Positions 9,300 to 18,203 of a stretch of DNA of 64,000 bases are shown one piece after another (positions within the stretch are counted from its first letter, which is position 1; every line of letters starts with the position of its first letter). Location of the stretch: the NCBI RefSeq assembly GCF_014191495.1, contig NZ_JACHWR010000002.1, positions 1,302,001 to 1,366,000 on the forward strand, written 5' to 3'. Source of the stretch: Nocardioides soli. GTDB taxonomy: Bacteria > Actinomycetota > Actinomycetes > Propionibacteriales > Nocardioidaceae. The position numbers were made by a program, and so were the translations under genes. The notes below the pieces were generated by a model. It saw nothing but the letters and a program-made list of their open reading frames with translations, was not told where the DNA came from and ran no database searches.

Positions 9300-10010
9300 G
9301 TGCGTGACCAGCCCGAGCAGCAAGCCCCGCCGGTCCAGCGGCTGCGGATCCGCTACGCGAAGCGTGGCCGGCTCCGATTCACCAGCCACCGTGACTTCAG
9401 CCGTGCCTTCGAGCGGGCCATCTTCCGGGCCCGGGTGCCGATGGCCTACTCGTCGGGTTTCAACCCCCACCCGCGCATCTCGTACGCCGGGGCCGCGCCG
9501 ACCGGGGCCGCCAGCGAGGCCGAGTACCTGGAGATCGCGCTCGCCGAGGTCGTCGACCCGACGGTGATCCGTGCCCAGCTCGAGGAGGCGCTCCCCGACG
9601 GGCTCGACGTCCTCGAGGTGGTCGAGTCGGCCGGCGGCGCGCTGGCCGACCTGCTCCAAGGCAGTCGCTGGCTGATCGATCTCGACGTGGACAGCACCCG
9701 CGCGCAGGCCGCGGTCGCCGCGTTCCTCGCGACCGACGGCGTGCCGGTCCAGCGGATGACGAAGAAGGGCCTGCGCGAGTTCGACTGCCGTGCGGCCGTC
9801 ATCGCGCTCGCGGCGACCGAGCGCACCGGGGGCGTCCGGCTCGACCTGGTCCTGCGCCACGGCGCGCCCGCGGTCCGGCCGGACGACGTGCTGTCCGGGC
9901 TGGCCGCCGTGGCGGACCTGAAGCCGGTCGGCGCTCCGCTCCTCACCCGCCTGGCGCAGGGTCCCCTGGACGAGGCCACGGGGACGGTGGGCGACCCGCT
10001 GTCGGTGTGA
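9300..10010 (+). CDS. TIGR03936/DUF2344 radical-SAM-associated protein
   Basis: 236 residues from GTG 9300. RLRIRYAKRGRLRFTSHRDF, RVPMAYSSGFNPHPRISYA and EYLEIALAE are the characteristic blocks of the DUF2344 family, which is encoded beside, or fused to, TIGR03960 radical SAM proteins and usually found just upstream of rne or rplU-rpmA. Here the rne side is kept (next gene), but two unrelated genes separate it from the radical SAM partner at 4760-6724. Biochemical function is unknown; the SGFNPHP block suggests a nucleic-acid or sugar-phosphate contact, which is speculation. Confidence 0.88.
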   Translation: MRDQPEQQAPPVQRLRIRYAKRGRLRFTSHRDFSRAFERAIFRARVPMAYSSGFNPHPRISYAGAAPTGAASEAEYLEIALAEVVDPTVIRAQLEEALPDGLDVLEVVESAGGALADLLQGSRWLIDLDVDSTRAQAAVAAFLATDGVPVQRMTKKGLREFDCRAAVIALAATERTGGVRLDLVLRHGAPAVRPDDVLSGLAAVADLKPVGAPLLTRLAQGPLDEATGTVGDPLSV

Positions 10011-10353
10011 CGGTGTCGGTTCCGGGCCGGTCGTGTGCGATACTCGCCATGGTTGGCCCGGGCACCCTGTCCGGGACGACAGACGACGTTCTCGCCGGTC
10101 CCTCGTGGCCCGGCACACCACGAGACGCGATCGTCGCCAGACCGCGACGCGGCCGGCAGGTCGGTGACAGCGACCCGCCACCAGGTCCATTCGGACCTTG
10201 GCCCTGCGACCGCGGCGGGCGTCGGGCGTCGTCCCGGGTGACGCCCAGCGGAGAGTGTCGCCGCCACCGCAGGCTTTGCGTCATCGCGCTCTGAGTACTC
10301 GAGCCGGTGGCGTCGGACCGCCCGCCTCGGCGCGGGCGCTAGGAGTGCACCAG
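10011..10353 (+). promoter_or_regulatory. Long structured leader upstream of rne
   Basis: 343 bases without a convincing gene. A -10-like GATACT sits at 10040-10045, so most of the stretch may be transcribed as a 5' leader. Clean hairpins can be read: CTCGTGG/CCACGAG at 10102-10124 (9-base loop), AGGTCC/GGACCT at 10183-10198 (ATTC loop) and CCCGC/GCGGG at 10321-10336, just before the AGGAG ribosome site at 10341. RNase E autoregulates through its own leader in enterobacteria; the same here is only an analogy. Confidence 0.45.
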
Positions 10354-13300
10354 ATGGCCGACGACCTCCAGGCCGGAACCGCAGAACCCACCACCGCGCC
10401 GGCGGAGACCGGCGCCCCGCCGGACGAGAAGCCGGCGAAGAAGACGACCGCCAAGAAGGCCGCCGCCAAGACCGCGGCCAAGAAGACGGCGGCGAAGAAG
10501 ACCACCGCCAAGAAGGCGGCCACGAAGAAGGCGACCGCCAAGAAGACCGCGGCCGCCGCCGAGCCGGGCGCCGACGAGCAGCTCGACCTCGGCGTCGACG
10601 AGGCGGCCACGCCCGCGAAGAAGGCGCCCGCGAAGAAGGCCGCGGCGAAGAAGACCGCCGCCAAGCGGACCACCGCGAAGAAGGCCGCGACGAGCAAGAC
10701 CGCCGACGCGCCGGTCGAGACGGCCGTGGCCGAACCGGCCGAGGGTCCGGACGGTGACCCGGCCGCACCCGAGCAGCCGGCCGTGACCGGGGCGGCGGTG
10801 CTCTTCCAGGCACCCGAGACCACGAAGAAGGCGCCGGCCCGGCGTACGCGCAAGGCGGCCGCGAGCGCGGACGAGACGCCGGCCGAGGGCACCGAGCCTC
10901 CCGCCGCCCCCTCCGACGGGAGCGCCGACGAGGGCACGGCCGAGGAGCAGCCTCAGCAGAAGGCCGCGAAGAAGACCACCAAGAAGACTGCCCAGAAGAC
11001 CACCCAGAAGACCGCCCAGAAGGCCGCGAAGAAGACCTCTCGGAAGGCCCCGGCCGAGGACGCCCCGTCGGGCGAGGAGCCTCCCGTCGACGGGGTGGCC
11101 GAGGCCACCGTCGAGGCCGACGATGCGGTCGCCGATGTGGCTGTCGATGAGGCTGTCGACGCGGACGAGACCGAGGGCGCCGACGTCGAGGCGGACGGTG
11201 CCGAGGGCGTCGAGGGCGAGGAGCAGTCCGGTGAGGGCGGTGGCGCCGGTCGGCGGCGCCGTCGTCGCGGCGGTCGCCGTCGCCGCAAGTCCGGCGACTC
11301 CGCTGCTGACGGGGACGACGGCGAGTCGGGTGAGACCGACTCCGACGACGCCGGCGACTCCGCCGGCGAGGAGGGCCAGGGCGAGAGCTCGTCGTCCCGC
11401 CGGCGCCGCCGCCGTCGCCGTGCCGGCGAGGAGGGTGGCGACGCCGCCGACGACCCGGAGAACACCGTGACCCGGGTCCGCAGCAAGCGCTCGGTCGAGG
11501 ACGAGATCACCGCGGTCACGGGCTCGACCCGCCTCGAGGCCAAGAAGCAGCGGCGCCGCGAGGGCCGCGAGGCCGGCCGTCGCCGGGCGCCGATCGTGAG
11601 CGAGGCCGAGTTCCTGGCCCGCCGGGAGTCGGTCGACCGCGTCATGGTGATCCGCCAGCGTGCGGACCTGACCCAGATCGGTGTCCTCGAGGACCGGGTG
11701 CTCGTCGAGCACTACGTCGCGCGCGAGTCGCAGACCTCGCTGATCGGCAACGTCTACCTCGGACGGGTGCAGAACGTGCTGCCCTCGATGGAGGCGGCGT
11801 TCATCGACATCGGCAAGGGCCGCAACGCGGTCCTGTACGCCGGCGAGGTCAACTGGTCCGCGCTCGGTCACAAGGAGGGCCAGCCCCGCAAGATCGAGTC
11901 GGTGCTGTCCTCCGGCCAGACCGTGCTCGTCCAGGTGACCAAGGACCCGATCGGGCACAAGGGCGCCCGCCTGACCAGCCAGATCAGCCTCGCCGGCCGG
12001 TTCCTGGTCTACGTGCCCGACGGCACCACCAGCGGCATCTCGCGCAAGCTGCCCGACACCGAGCGCAACCGCCTCAAGACGCTGCTCAAGGAGATCGTCC
12101 CCGACAGTGCGGGGGTCATCGTGCGCACCGCCGCCGAGGGCGCCAGCGAGGACGAGCTGACCCGCGACGTCGAGCGGCTGAAGGCACGCTGGGAGGACAT
12201 CGAGGGCAAGGCGAAGGGCAGCGCGCCGCAGCTGCTCTACGGCGAGCCGGACCTGACCCTCAAGGTCGTGCGCGACCTGTTCACCGAGGACTTCTCCAAG
12301 CTGGTCATCCAGGGCGACGAGGCCTGGGAGACCGTGCAGGGGTACGTCGCACACGTCGCCGCGGACCTCGAGGAGCGCCTGGTGCGCTACGACCCCGGTC
12401 CGGACGGCCAGGGTGGCAAGGCGGACGTCTTCGCGGAGTACCGCATCGATGAGCAGATCTCGAAGGGCCTCGACCGCAAGGTCTGGCTGCCCTCGGGCGG
12501 CTCGCTGATCATCGACCGCACCGAGGCGATGACCGTCGTCGACGTCAACACCGGCAAGTTCACCGGTTCGGGCGGCAACCTCGAGGAGACCGTCACCAAG
12601 AACAACCTCGAGGCCGCGGAGGAGGTCGTCCGCCAGCTGCGGCTGCGTGACATCGGCGGCATCATCGTCGTCGACTTCATCGACATGGTCCTCGAGTCCA
12701 ACCGCGACCTGGTGCTGCGCCGGCTGGTCGAGTGCCTGGGCCGGGACCGCACCCGCCACCAGGTCGCCGAGGTCACCTCGCTCGGCCTGGTCCAGATGAC
12801 CCGCAAGCGCATCGGCACCGGGCTGCTCGAGGCCTTCGGGGAGACCTGCGAGCACTGCCAGGGCCGCGGCGTGGTCGTCCACGACGCGCCGGTCGAGGCC
12901 AAGCGCTCCGAGGAGGAGCCGCGCCGCGGCGGCCGCCGCGGGCGGGGCCGTGGCCGCGGGCAGGACCAGGACTCCGGGGGCTCCGGCAGCGCCGGCGCCC
13001 CGAAGCCGCCCTCGCCCAAGGACGTCGCCGCGATGGCCCGTCCGGACGCCGAGCCGGTCGTCGACGTCGACGAGCAGGTGGAGCCGGTGGCCGTGGAGCC
13101 GGTGGCCGTGGAGCCGGTGGCCGAGGCAGTGCCCGAGACGGCCCCCGAGCCTGCGCCTCAGCCCGAGCAGCCGAAGGTGACGACGCGGACCCGCGGTCGC
13201 CGCTCGGCGAGCCGTCCGGCCGCCGCACCGGAGCCGGTCGAGGAGAAGGCCGCCGAGGAGGTGACCGCCGGTGAGCCGCCGGTGGCGGAGTCCGCGGCAC

Positions 13301-13608
13301 CGGAGCCGGTGGCACCGGAGCCGGTGGCACCGGAGCCCGTGGTCGAGCAGCCCGAGGCCGCACCGGAGCCGCCCAAGGTCGTGACCCGCACCCGTGGCCG
13401 CCGGGCCAGCCGCCCGGCCGGGCCGCCGGAGGGCGCCGACGAGAGCCTGCCGTCGACCCCGGCCTCGGTCGGGAGCGTCGGGGCGCCGCCCGTGGACGGG
13501 ACGGTGGAGCCCGGCACGGCGGAGTTCGAGCCGGCGGCGCCGGCGGCCGAGGAGCCGCCGCACGTCGAGCACGTCCCGATCAAGAAGAAGGGCTCGCGGA
13601 AGCGTTGA
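10354..13608 (+). CDS. rne: Ribonuclease E/G family protein
   Basis: 1084 residues from ATG 10354 (AGGAG 8 bases upstream; longer readings run into the leader). Endoribonuclease for mRNA decay and rRNA processing. The first about 370 residues are low-complexity: Lys/Ala repeats (AKKTTAKKAAAKT type), acidic stretches and two Arg-rich patches (GRRRRRRGGRRRRKSG). The S1 RNA-binding domain spans about residues 450-540 (SLIGNVYLGRVQNVLPSMEA). The DNase I-like catalytic core has DVNTGKFTG near 730 and IIVVDFIDM, supplying the two Mg-binding aspartates. CEHCQGRG near 832 is the Zn-link. The tail carries Pro/Glu/Val repeats and two TRTRGRR patches, presumably RNA or degradosome contacts. Confidence 0.95.
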   Translation: MADDLQAGTAEPTTAPAETGAPPDEKPAKKTTAKKAAAKTAAKKTAAKKTTAKKAATKKATAKKTAAAAEPGADEQLDLGVDEAATPAKKAPAKKAAAKKTAAKRTTAKKAATSKTADAPVETAVAEPAEGPDGDPAAPEQPAVTGAAVLFQAPETTKKAPARRTRKAAASADETPAEGTEPPAAPSDGSADEGTAEEQPQQKAAKKTTKKTAQKTTQKTAQKAAKKTSRKAPAEDAPSGEEPPVDGVAEATVEADDAVADVAVDEAVDADETEGADVEADGAEGVEGEEQSGEGGGAGRRRRRRGGRRRRKSGDSAADGDDGESGETDSDDAGDSAGEEGQGESSSSRRRRRRRRAGEEGGDAADDPENTVTRVRSKRSVEDEITAVTGSTRLEAKKQRRREGREAGRRRAPIVSEAEFLARRESVDRVMVIRQRADLTQIGVLEDRVLVEHYVARESQTSLIGNVYLGRVQNVLPSMEAAFIDIGKGRNAVLYAGEVNWSALGHKEGQPRKIESVLSSGQTVLVQVTKDPIGHKGARLTSQISLAGRFLVYVPDGTTSGISRKLPDTERNRLKTLLKEIVPDSAGVIVRTAAEGASEDELTRDVERLKARWEDIEGKAKGSAPQLLYGEPDLTLKVVRDLFTEDFSKLVIQGDEAWETVQGYVAHVAADLEERLVRYDPGPDGQGGKADVFAEYRIDEQISKGLDRKVWLPSGGSLIIDRTEAMTVVDVNTGKFTGSGGNLEETVTKNNLEAAEEVVRQLRLRDIGGIIVVDFIDMVLESNRDLVLRRLVECLGRDRTRHQVAEVTSLGLVQMTRKRIGTGLLEAFGETCEHCQGRGVVVHDAPVEAKRSEEEPRRGGRRGRGRGRGQDQDSGGSGSAGAPKPPSPKDVAAMARPDAEPVVDVDEQVEPVAVEPVAVEPVAEAVPETAPEPAPQPEQPKVTTRTRGRRSASRPAAAPEPVEEKAAEEVTAGEPPVAESAAPEPVAPEPVAPEPVVEQPEAAPEPPKVVTRTRGRRASRPAGPPEGADESLPSTPASVGSVGAPPVDGTVEPGTAEFEPAAPAAEEPPHVEHVPIKKKGSRKR

Positions 13609-13632
13609 GCGTTGCCCGGCCCGGCGTCGTTG

Positions 13633-13647
13633 CCCGGCCGGGCCGGG
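13633..13647 (+). terminator. GC hairpin after rne
   Basis: CCCGGC/GCCGGG stem with a CGG loop, 25 bases after the rne stop, followed by a short pyrimidine-rich stretch ending in GTTTT. A modest terminator candidate just ahead of the rplU promoter. Confidence 0.35.
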
Positions 13648-13660
13648 TGACCCTCACGTT

Positions 13661-13689
13661 TTGCGGTGCGGCTTCCCGATCCGTACTAT
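13661..13689 (+). promoter_or_regulatory. Promoter of rplU-rpmA
   Basis: TTGCGG (13661-13666), a 17-base spacer and TACTAT (13684-13689) form a good housekeeping sigma-70-type promoter. Transcription would start near 13696 and run into the hairpin GCGCGCT/AGCGCGC at 13701-13718, a candidate L21 leader structure before the ribosome site at 13801. Confidence 0.6.
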
Positions 13690-13813
13690 TGACCCTCGGT
13701 GCGCGCTCAGGAGCGCGCCCTCTCTGTGCCAACGCGACGCGGGCGACGTCGTCCGAGCGTTGCGACCCAGACCCAGACGTTCGAAGTTCAGCTGATCGAC
13801 GAAGGAGACCGCG

Positions 13814-14122
13814 GTGTACGCGATCGTGCGCGCTGGCGCCACCCAGCAGAAGGTTGCCGTGGGCGACGTCATCGAGATCGACCAGGTCGCGACCGCGGTC
13901 GGCGAGTCGCTCACGCTCCCGGTCGTCCTCGTCGTCGACGGTGAGAAGGTCACCTCCGACGCCGCCAAGCTCGGCAAGGCGTCGGTGACCGCCGAGGTCC
14001 TCGGCGGCACCAAGGGCCCCAAGATCGTCATCCAGAAGTACAAGAACAAGACCGGCTACAAGAAGCGCCAGGGTCACCGCCAGAAGTACACCCAGGTCAA
14101 GGTCACCGCGATCAACGCCTGA
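13814..14122 (+). CDS. rplU: 50S ribosomal protein L21
   Basis: 102 residues from GTG 13814, with a strong AAGGAG site about 8 bases upstream. [20 protein letters not shown] at the start and [20 protein letters not shown] toward the end are the classic L21 sequence. Binds 23S rRNA near L20. Paired with rpmA, as in nearly all bacteria, and served by its own promoter and a hairpin-containing leader of about 115 bases. Confidence 0.98.
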   Translation: MYAIVRAGATQQKVAVGDVIEIDQVATAVGESLTLPVVLVVDGEKVTSDAAKLGKASVTAEVLGGTKGPKIVIQKYKNKTGYKKRQGHRQKYTQVKVTAINA

Positions 14123-14165
14123 TCAGGCCTGAACGCACCCACGACTCCCTCGAAGGACTGAAGAG

Positions 14166-14420
14166 ATGGCACACAAGAAGGGCGCCGCGTCCACCAAGAA
14201 CGGCCGCGACTCCAACTCGCAGCGCCTCGGCGTCAAGCGGTACGGCGGCCAGGTCGTCAACGCCGGCGAGATCATCGTGCGTCAGCGCGGCACCCACTTC
14301 CACCCGGGCAGCGGCGTCGGCCGCGGCGGCGACGACACCCTGTTCGCGCTTGTCGGCGGTGCCGTCGAGTTCGGCACCCGCCGCGGTCGCCGCGTCGTCA
14401 ATGTCGTCCCGGCGGAGTGA
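14166..14420 (+). CDS. rpmA: 50S ribosomal protein L27
   Basis: 84 residues from ATG 14166, preceded by [26 protein letters not shown] is the conserved L27 N-terminus that reaches the peptidyl-transferase centre; there is no Firmicutes-type N-terminal cleavage extension. Lies 43 bases after rplU in the same transcript, and a strong terminator follows 30 bases after the stop. Confidence 0.98.
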   Translation: MAHKKGAASTKNGRDSNSQRLGVKRYGGQVVNAGEIIVRQRGTHFHPGSGVGRGGDDTLFALVGGAVEFGTRRGRRVVNVVPAE

Positions 14421-14450
14421 CTGACGCACTCAGCAATCCAGATCGTTAGC

Positions 14451-14487
14451 ACCGGAGGGCGTCCCTAGAATCGGGACGCCCTCCGGT
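14451..14487 (+). terminator. Strong intrinsic terminator after rpmA
   Basis: Perfect 15-bp stem, ACCGGAGGGCGTCCC (14451-14465) with its exact complement at 14473-14487, and a 7-base loop TAGAATC followed by CATTTTCTC. It would end the rplU-rpmA transcript. The loop itself contains TAGAAT, a good -10 hexamer for obgE. Confidence 0.8.
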
Positions 14488-14506
14488 CATTTTCTCAGGA
14501 GTTCCC

Positions 14507-16066
14507 ATGGCCCTGCCCACCTTCGTCGACCGGGTCGCGCTGCACGTCAGCGCCGGCCGGGGCGGCAACGGCGTCGCCTCGGTGCATCGCGAGAAGTTCA
14601 AGCCTCTCGGCGGCCCCGACGGCGGCAACGGCGGGCCCGGCGGCTCGATCATCCTCCGCGTCGACCCGGACGTGACCACGCTCCTCGACTACCACCACAG
14701 CCCCAAGCGACGCGCCGAGCACGGCGGCCAGGGCGCGGGCGCGCACCGCAACGGCGCCCACGGCAAGGACCTGGTGCTGCCGGTGCCCGACGGCACCCTG
14801 GTGACCGACCCGAAGGGCGGCGTGCTGGCCGACCTGGTCGGTCCCGGCACCGAGCTGGTCGTGGCCCAGGGCGGCCGCGGCGGCCTCGGCAACGCCGCGC
14901 TGGCATCGTCGAAGCGCAAGGCGCCTGGCTTCGCGCTGCTCGGCGAGCCGGGGGAGGAGCTCGAGATCGTCCTCGAGCTCAAGGTGGTCGCCGACATCGG
15001 CCTGGTGGGCTTCCCCAGCGCCGGCAAGTCCAGCCTGATCGCGGCCATCTCCCGCGCCCGGCCCAAGATCGCCGACTACCCCTTCACCACGCTGGTGCCC
15101 AACCTCGGCGTGGTGAGCGCCGGCGACACGACGTTCACGGTCGCCGACGTGCCGGGTCTCATCGAGGGCGCGAGCGAGGGCCGCGGCCTGGGTCACGACT
15201 TCCTGCGCCACATCGAGCGCTGCGCCGCGATCGTGCACGTCGTCGACACGGCCAGCATCGAGCCGGGCCGCAACCCCGTCGACGACCTCGACGTGATCGA
15301 GCGCGAGCTGAGCCGGTACGGCGGGCTCGAGGACCGGCCGCGACTGGTGGCGCTCAACAAGATCGACGTCCCCGACGGGCGCGACATCGCCGGGTTCGTC
15401 GTCGACGAGCTCCGCGAGCGCGGCCTGCGGGTCTTCGAGATCTCGGCGGCCTCGGGCGAGGGCCTGCGCGAGCTCACCTTCGCGATGGCGCAGATCGTCG
15501 AGGCGGCCCGGGCCGACAAGCCGGTCGCCGAGGCGAAGCGGATCGTGCTGCGTCCGGCGTCCGCCGACGGCAGCGACGCGTTCACGATCAAGCGCACGGG
15601 CGAGGGCTGGCGGGTGCGCGGCGAGAAGCCCGAGCGCTGGGTGCGGCAGACCGACTTCAGCAACGACGAGGCCGTGGGCTTCCTCGCCGACCGGCTCAAC
15701 CGCCTCGGCGTCGAGACCCGACTGGTCGAGCTCGGGGCCGAGGAGGGCGACGCCGTCCTCATCGGCCACCCCGACAACGCCGTGGTGTTCGACTTCAAGC
15801 CCGGCATCGACGCCGGTGCGGAGAGCTTGACCGGTTTTACGGGAAGTCGCCGTGGCGAGGACCAGCGGTTCGACGAGTCCCGGCCCGCGGCCCGCCGCCG
15901 CCGGGCGATCGACGAGGCGATGGCCGACCGGGCCGAGGGGGAGACCCGCGCCGACGTGGCTCGCCGTCTCGACCGCCCCGAGCAGCACGGGCCCACGTCG
16001 TACGAGATCGGCGGCAGCGACGATCCCGACTGGGCGGAGGACGACCCGGCGGAGTCACGGGAGTGA
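14507..16066 (+). CDS. obgE: Obg family GTPase ObgE/CgtA
   Basis: 519 residues from ATG 14507 (AGGAG at 14497-14501). The glycine-rich Obg domain is at the N-terminus ([16 protein letters not shown]). The G domain starts near residue 168 with GFPSAGKSS (G1), then DVPGLIEGA (G3) and NKID (G4). The C-terminal OCT domain and a charged tail follow (about 430-519). Acts in 50S ribosome assembly and stress control. It sits after the terminator, so it probably has its own start of transcription, and its stop overlaps the proB start (GTGA). Confidence 0.97.
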   Translation: MALPTFVDRVALHVSAGRGGNGVASVHREKFKPLGGPDGGNGGPGGSIILRVDPDVTTLLDYHHSPKRRAEHGGQGAGAHRNGAHGKDLVLPVPDGTLVTDPKGGVLADLVGPGTELVVAQGGRGGLGNAALASSKRKAPGFALLGEPGEELEIVLELKVVADIGLVGFPSAGKSSLIAAISRARPKIADYPFTTLVPNLGVVSAGDTTFTVADVPGLIEGASEGRGLGHDFLRHIERCAAIVHVVDTASIEPGRNPVDDLDVIERELSRYGGLEDRPRLVALNKIDVPDGRDIAGFVVDELRERGLRVFEISAASGEGLRELTFAMAQIVEAARADKPVAEAKRIVLRPASADGSDAFTIKRTGEGWRVRGEKPERWVRQTDFSNDEAVGFLADRLNRLGVETRLVELGAEEGDAVLIGHPDNAVVFDFKPGIDAGAESLTGFTGSRRGEDQRFDESRPAARRRRAIDEAMADRAEGETRADVARRLDRPEQHGPTSYEIGGSDDPDWAEDDPAESRE

Positions 16067-17178
16067 GCATCCGTACCCAGGTGACCGGGGCGAGGCGCGT
16101 CGTGGTCAAGGTCGGGTCCTCCTCGCTGACCACCGCCGCTGGGGGCATCGACCCGCAGCGCATGCGCGACCTGGTCGACGTGCTGGCCAAGCTCCGCGCC
16201 GGCGGCGTCGAGGTGGTGCTGGTCTCCTCGGGTGCGATCGCGGCCGGGCTCGCCCCGCTCGGGCTGAAGCGGCGCCCGAGGGCACTGCCGGCCCAGCAGG
16301 CCGCCGCGTCGGTCGGCCAGGGTCTGCTCGTGCACCGCTACACCGAGGAGCTGGCCCGGCACGGCGTGGTCGCGGGGCAGGTGCTGCTGACCGTCGACGA
16401 CGTCACCCGGCGCTCCCACTACCGCAACGCCTACCAGACCTTCGCGAAGCTGCTCGAGTACGGCGTGCTGCCGATCGTCAACGAGAACGACACCGTCGCC
16501 ACCAGCGAGATCCGGTTCGGCGACAACGACCGCCTCGCTGCGCTCGTCGCCCACCTGGTGCACGCCGACCTGCTGGTGCTGTTCAGCGACGTCGACGGGC
16601 TGTACGACGCCAAGCCGAGCGACCCCGGCAGCACACTGCTCAGCGAGGTGACCTCGGTCGACGACCTCGACGGCGTACGCATCGGCAAGGCCGGCGCGGC
16701 GGGCCTCGGCACCGGCGGCATGCAGACCAAGGTCGACGCCGCCCGGATCGCGACCGGCGCCGGCATCCCGGTCGTGCTCACCTCGGCCACGAACGCCGCC
16801 GCTGCCTTTGCGGGCGAGCCGGTCGGCACGCTCTTCCACACGACCGGCCGGCGCCGGCCGACCCGGTTGCTGTGGCTGGCCCACGCGACCGAGCCGCGGG
16901 GCACGCTGGTCCTCGACGCCGGCGCGGTGCGGGCCGTCGTCGAGCGCCGGGCATCGCTGCTGGCCGCCGGCATCACCGCCGTGGAGGGCAGTTTCCACGC
17001 CGGCGAGCCGGTCGACCTCGCGAGCCCCGACGGCACCCCGGTGGCCCGGGGGCTGGTGAACTTCGACGCCGAGGAGCTGCCCCAGCTGCTCGGCCGCAGC
17101 TCCAGCGAGCTCAAGCGCGAGCTGGGCAAGGGCTACGAGCGCGAGATCGTGCACCGCGACGACCTGGTGCTCCTCTAG
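16063..17178 (+). CDS. proB: Glutamate 5-kinase
   Basis: 371 residues from GTG 16063, overlapping the obgE stop by 4 bases. First step of proline synthesis (glutamate to glutamyl-5-phosphate). The amino-acid-kinase fold shows [11 protein letters not shown] at the N-terminus, [10 protein letters not shown], and NENDTVAT (glutamate site); [15 protein letters not shown] is diagnostic. The C-terminal about 90 residues form a PUA domain ([20 protein letters not shown]). Full length. The obgE-proB pairing is common in Actinobacteria. Confidence 0.96.
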   Translation: MSIRTQVTGARRVVVKVGSSSLTTAAGGIDPQRMRDLVDVLAKLRAGGVEVVLVSSGAIAAGLAPLGLKRRPRALPAQQAAASVGQGLLVHRYTEELARHGVVAGQVLLTVDDVTRRSHYRNAYQTFAKLLEYGVLPIVNENDTVATSEIRFGDNDRLAALVAHLVHADLLVLFSDVDGLYDAKPSDPGSTLLSEVTSVDDLDGVRIGKAGAAGLGTGGMQTKVDAARIATGAGIPVVLTSATNAAAAFAGEPVGTLFHTTGRRRPTRLLWLAHATEPRGTLVLDAGAVRAVVERRASLLAAGITAVEGSFHAGEPVDLASPDGTPVARGLVNFDAEELPQLLGRSSSELKRELGKGYEREIVHRDDLVLL

Positions 17179-17219
17179 TCTCATGCTGAGACCCGCCGGT
17201 CGCGGCTACCTTGGGGCCC

Positions 17220-18182
17220 GTGCGTGCGCGGGTCGTGGTGTTCTGGGCGGTGGTCGGCGTCCTCGGGCTGCCCGCGCTGCTGCTGACCTTCACCCGGTTG
17301 ATCGAGCCGTACGGCGAGCTCTGGATCCAGGTCGAGGCGTTCACGCCGCTCGGCCTGCTGCTGTACGCCGTGGTGCTCGCGGCGCTGGTCGCCCGGCTGC
17401 TGGCGGTGCGCCGGTGGTGGTCGGTCACCACGGTCACGGCGGTCGTCGCGCTCGGATGCCTCGGCCTGCACGGCTGGTGGTACGCGCCGCAGGTGACCGG
17501 GGCGAACCCGCCGCCGGCGCGGGACGCCACGCCACTGGTGGTGATGACCGCGAACCTCCAGTTCGGCGGGGCCGACGGGGTTGAGGTCGTGCGCCGTGCC
17601 AGCGAGGCCGAGGTCGGCCTGCTGGTGGTCCAGGAGATCACCACCGCGGTGCTCGCCGACATGGACCGCGCCGGCCTGGCCGACCTGCTGCCGCACCGGA
17701 TCGGCGTGCCCGGCGGTGGCGCCCGCGGCACGATGGCGTTCGCGCGGGGCGAGCTGTCCGGGTCGATGCCGCTGTCGACGACCAACGACAGCTGGTCCTT
17801 CCGGTTGGACGACTTGACGGTGATCGCGGTGCACGCGGCGTGGCCACCCGACACCACCCGCTGGTACGCCGACCACCACGCGATCGCCCGCGCCACCGAT
17901 CGGCTCGAGCCCGACCTCGTGGTCGGCGACTTCAACGCCACCGACGACCACGCACCGATGCGCGCGCTCGCCGACGCCGGCTATCGCGACGCCGGCGAGC
18001 TCGCGAACGAGGGCTGGCAGGCGACCTGGCCGACCAGCGGCCTCTTCGACGTGGTCGGGGTGCCGCTCGCGCAGATCGACCACGTGCTGGTCGGCGGCTC
18101 GCTCGCGGCGCTGTCGACGCGGACCGTCGGCGTGCCCGGCAGTGACCACCGAGCCGTGCTGGCCACCGTCGCCCCGAGGTGA
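17220..18182 (+). CDS. Membrane-anchored endonuclease/exonuclease/phosphatase (EEP) protein
   Basis: About 320 residues; start taken as GTG 17220 (VRARVVVFWAVVGV), with TTG 17211 as an alternative. Three hydrophobic helices fill the first about 95 residues; the rest is an EEP-fold hydrolase predicted outside the membrane. TANLQFGG, VVQEITTAV, VGDFNATDDHAPM and the final GSDHRAVLATV carry the metal-binding Asn, Glu, Asp and His of the superfamily. The substrate (nucleic acid, phosphoester or lipid) cannot be told. It stands alone between proB and the cysteine desulfurase. Confidence 0.8.
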   Translation: MRARVVVFWAVVGVLGLPALLLTFTRLIEPYGELWIQVEAFTPLGLLLYAVVLAALVARLLAVRRWWSVTTVTAVVALGCLGLHGWWYAPQVTGANPPPARDATPLVVMTANLQFGGADGVEVVRRASEAEVGLLVVQEITTAVLADMDRAGLADLLPHRIGVPGGGARGTMAFARGELSGSMPLSTTNDSWSFRLDDLTVIAVHAAWPPDTTRWYADHHAIARATDRLEPDLVVGDFNATDDHAPMRALADAGYRDAGELANEGWQATWPTSGLFDVVGVPLAQIDHVLVGGSLAALSTRTVGVPGSDHRAVLATVAPR

Positions 18183-18203
18183 CCCCGTACTCTGGTCGGT
18201 GCG

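Noticed and set aside
10354..11100. Separate histone H1-like gene fused upstream of rne by frame accident
   Set aside because: The Lys/Ala region is in one continuous frame with the RNase core behind a good ribosome site; basic N-terminal extensions are usual in actinobacterial RNase E/G.
10339..13572. A 1077-codon open frame antisense to rne
   Set aside because: It is a codon-bias shadow: the rne frame has S1, catalytic and zinc motifs, whereas the antisense product is low-complexity Leu/Gly/Arg without any family resemblance.
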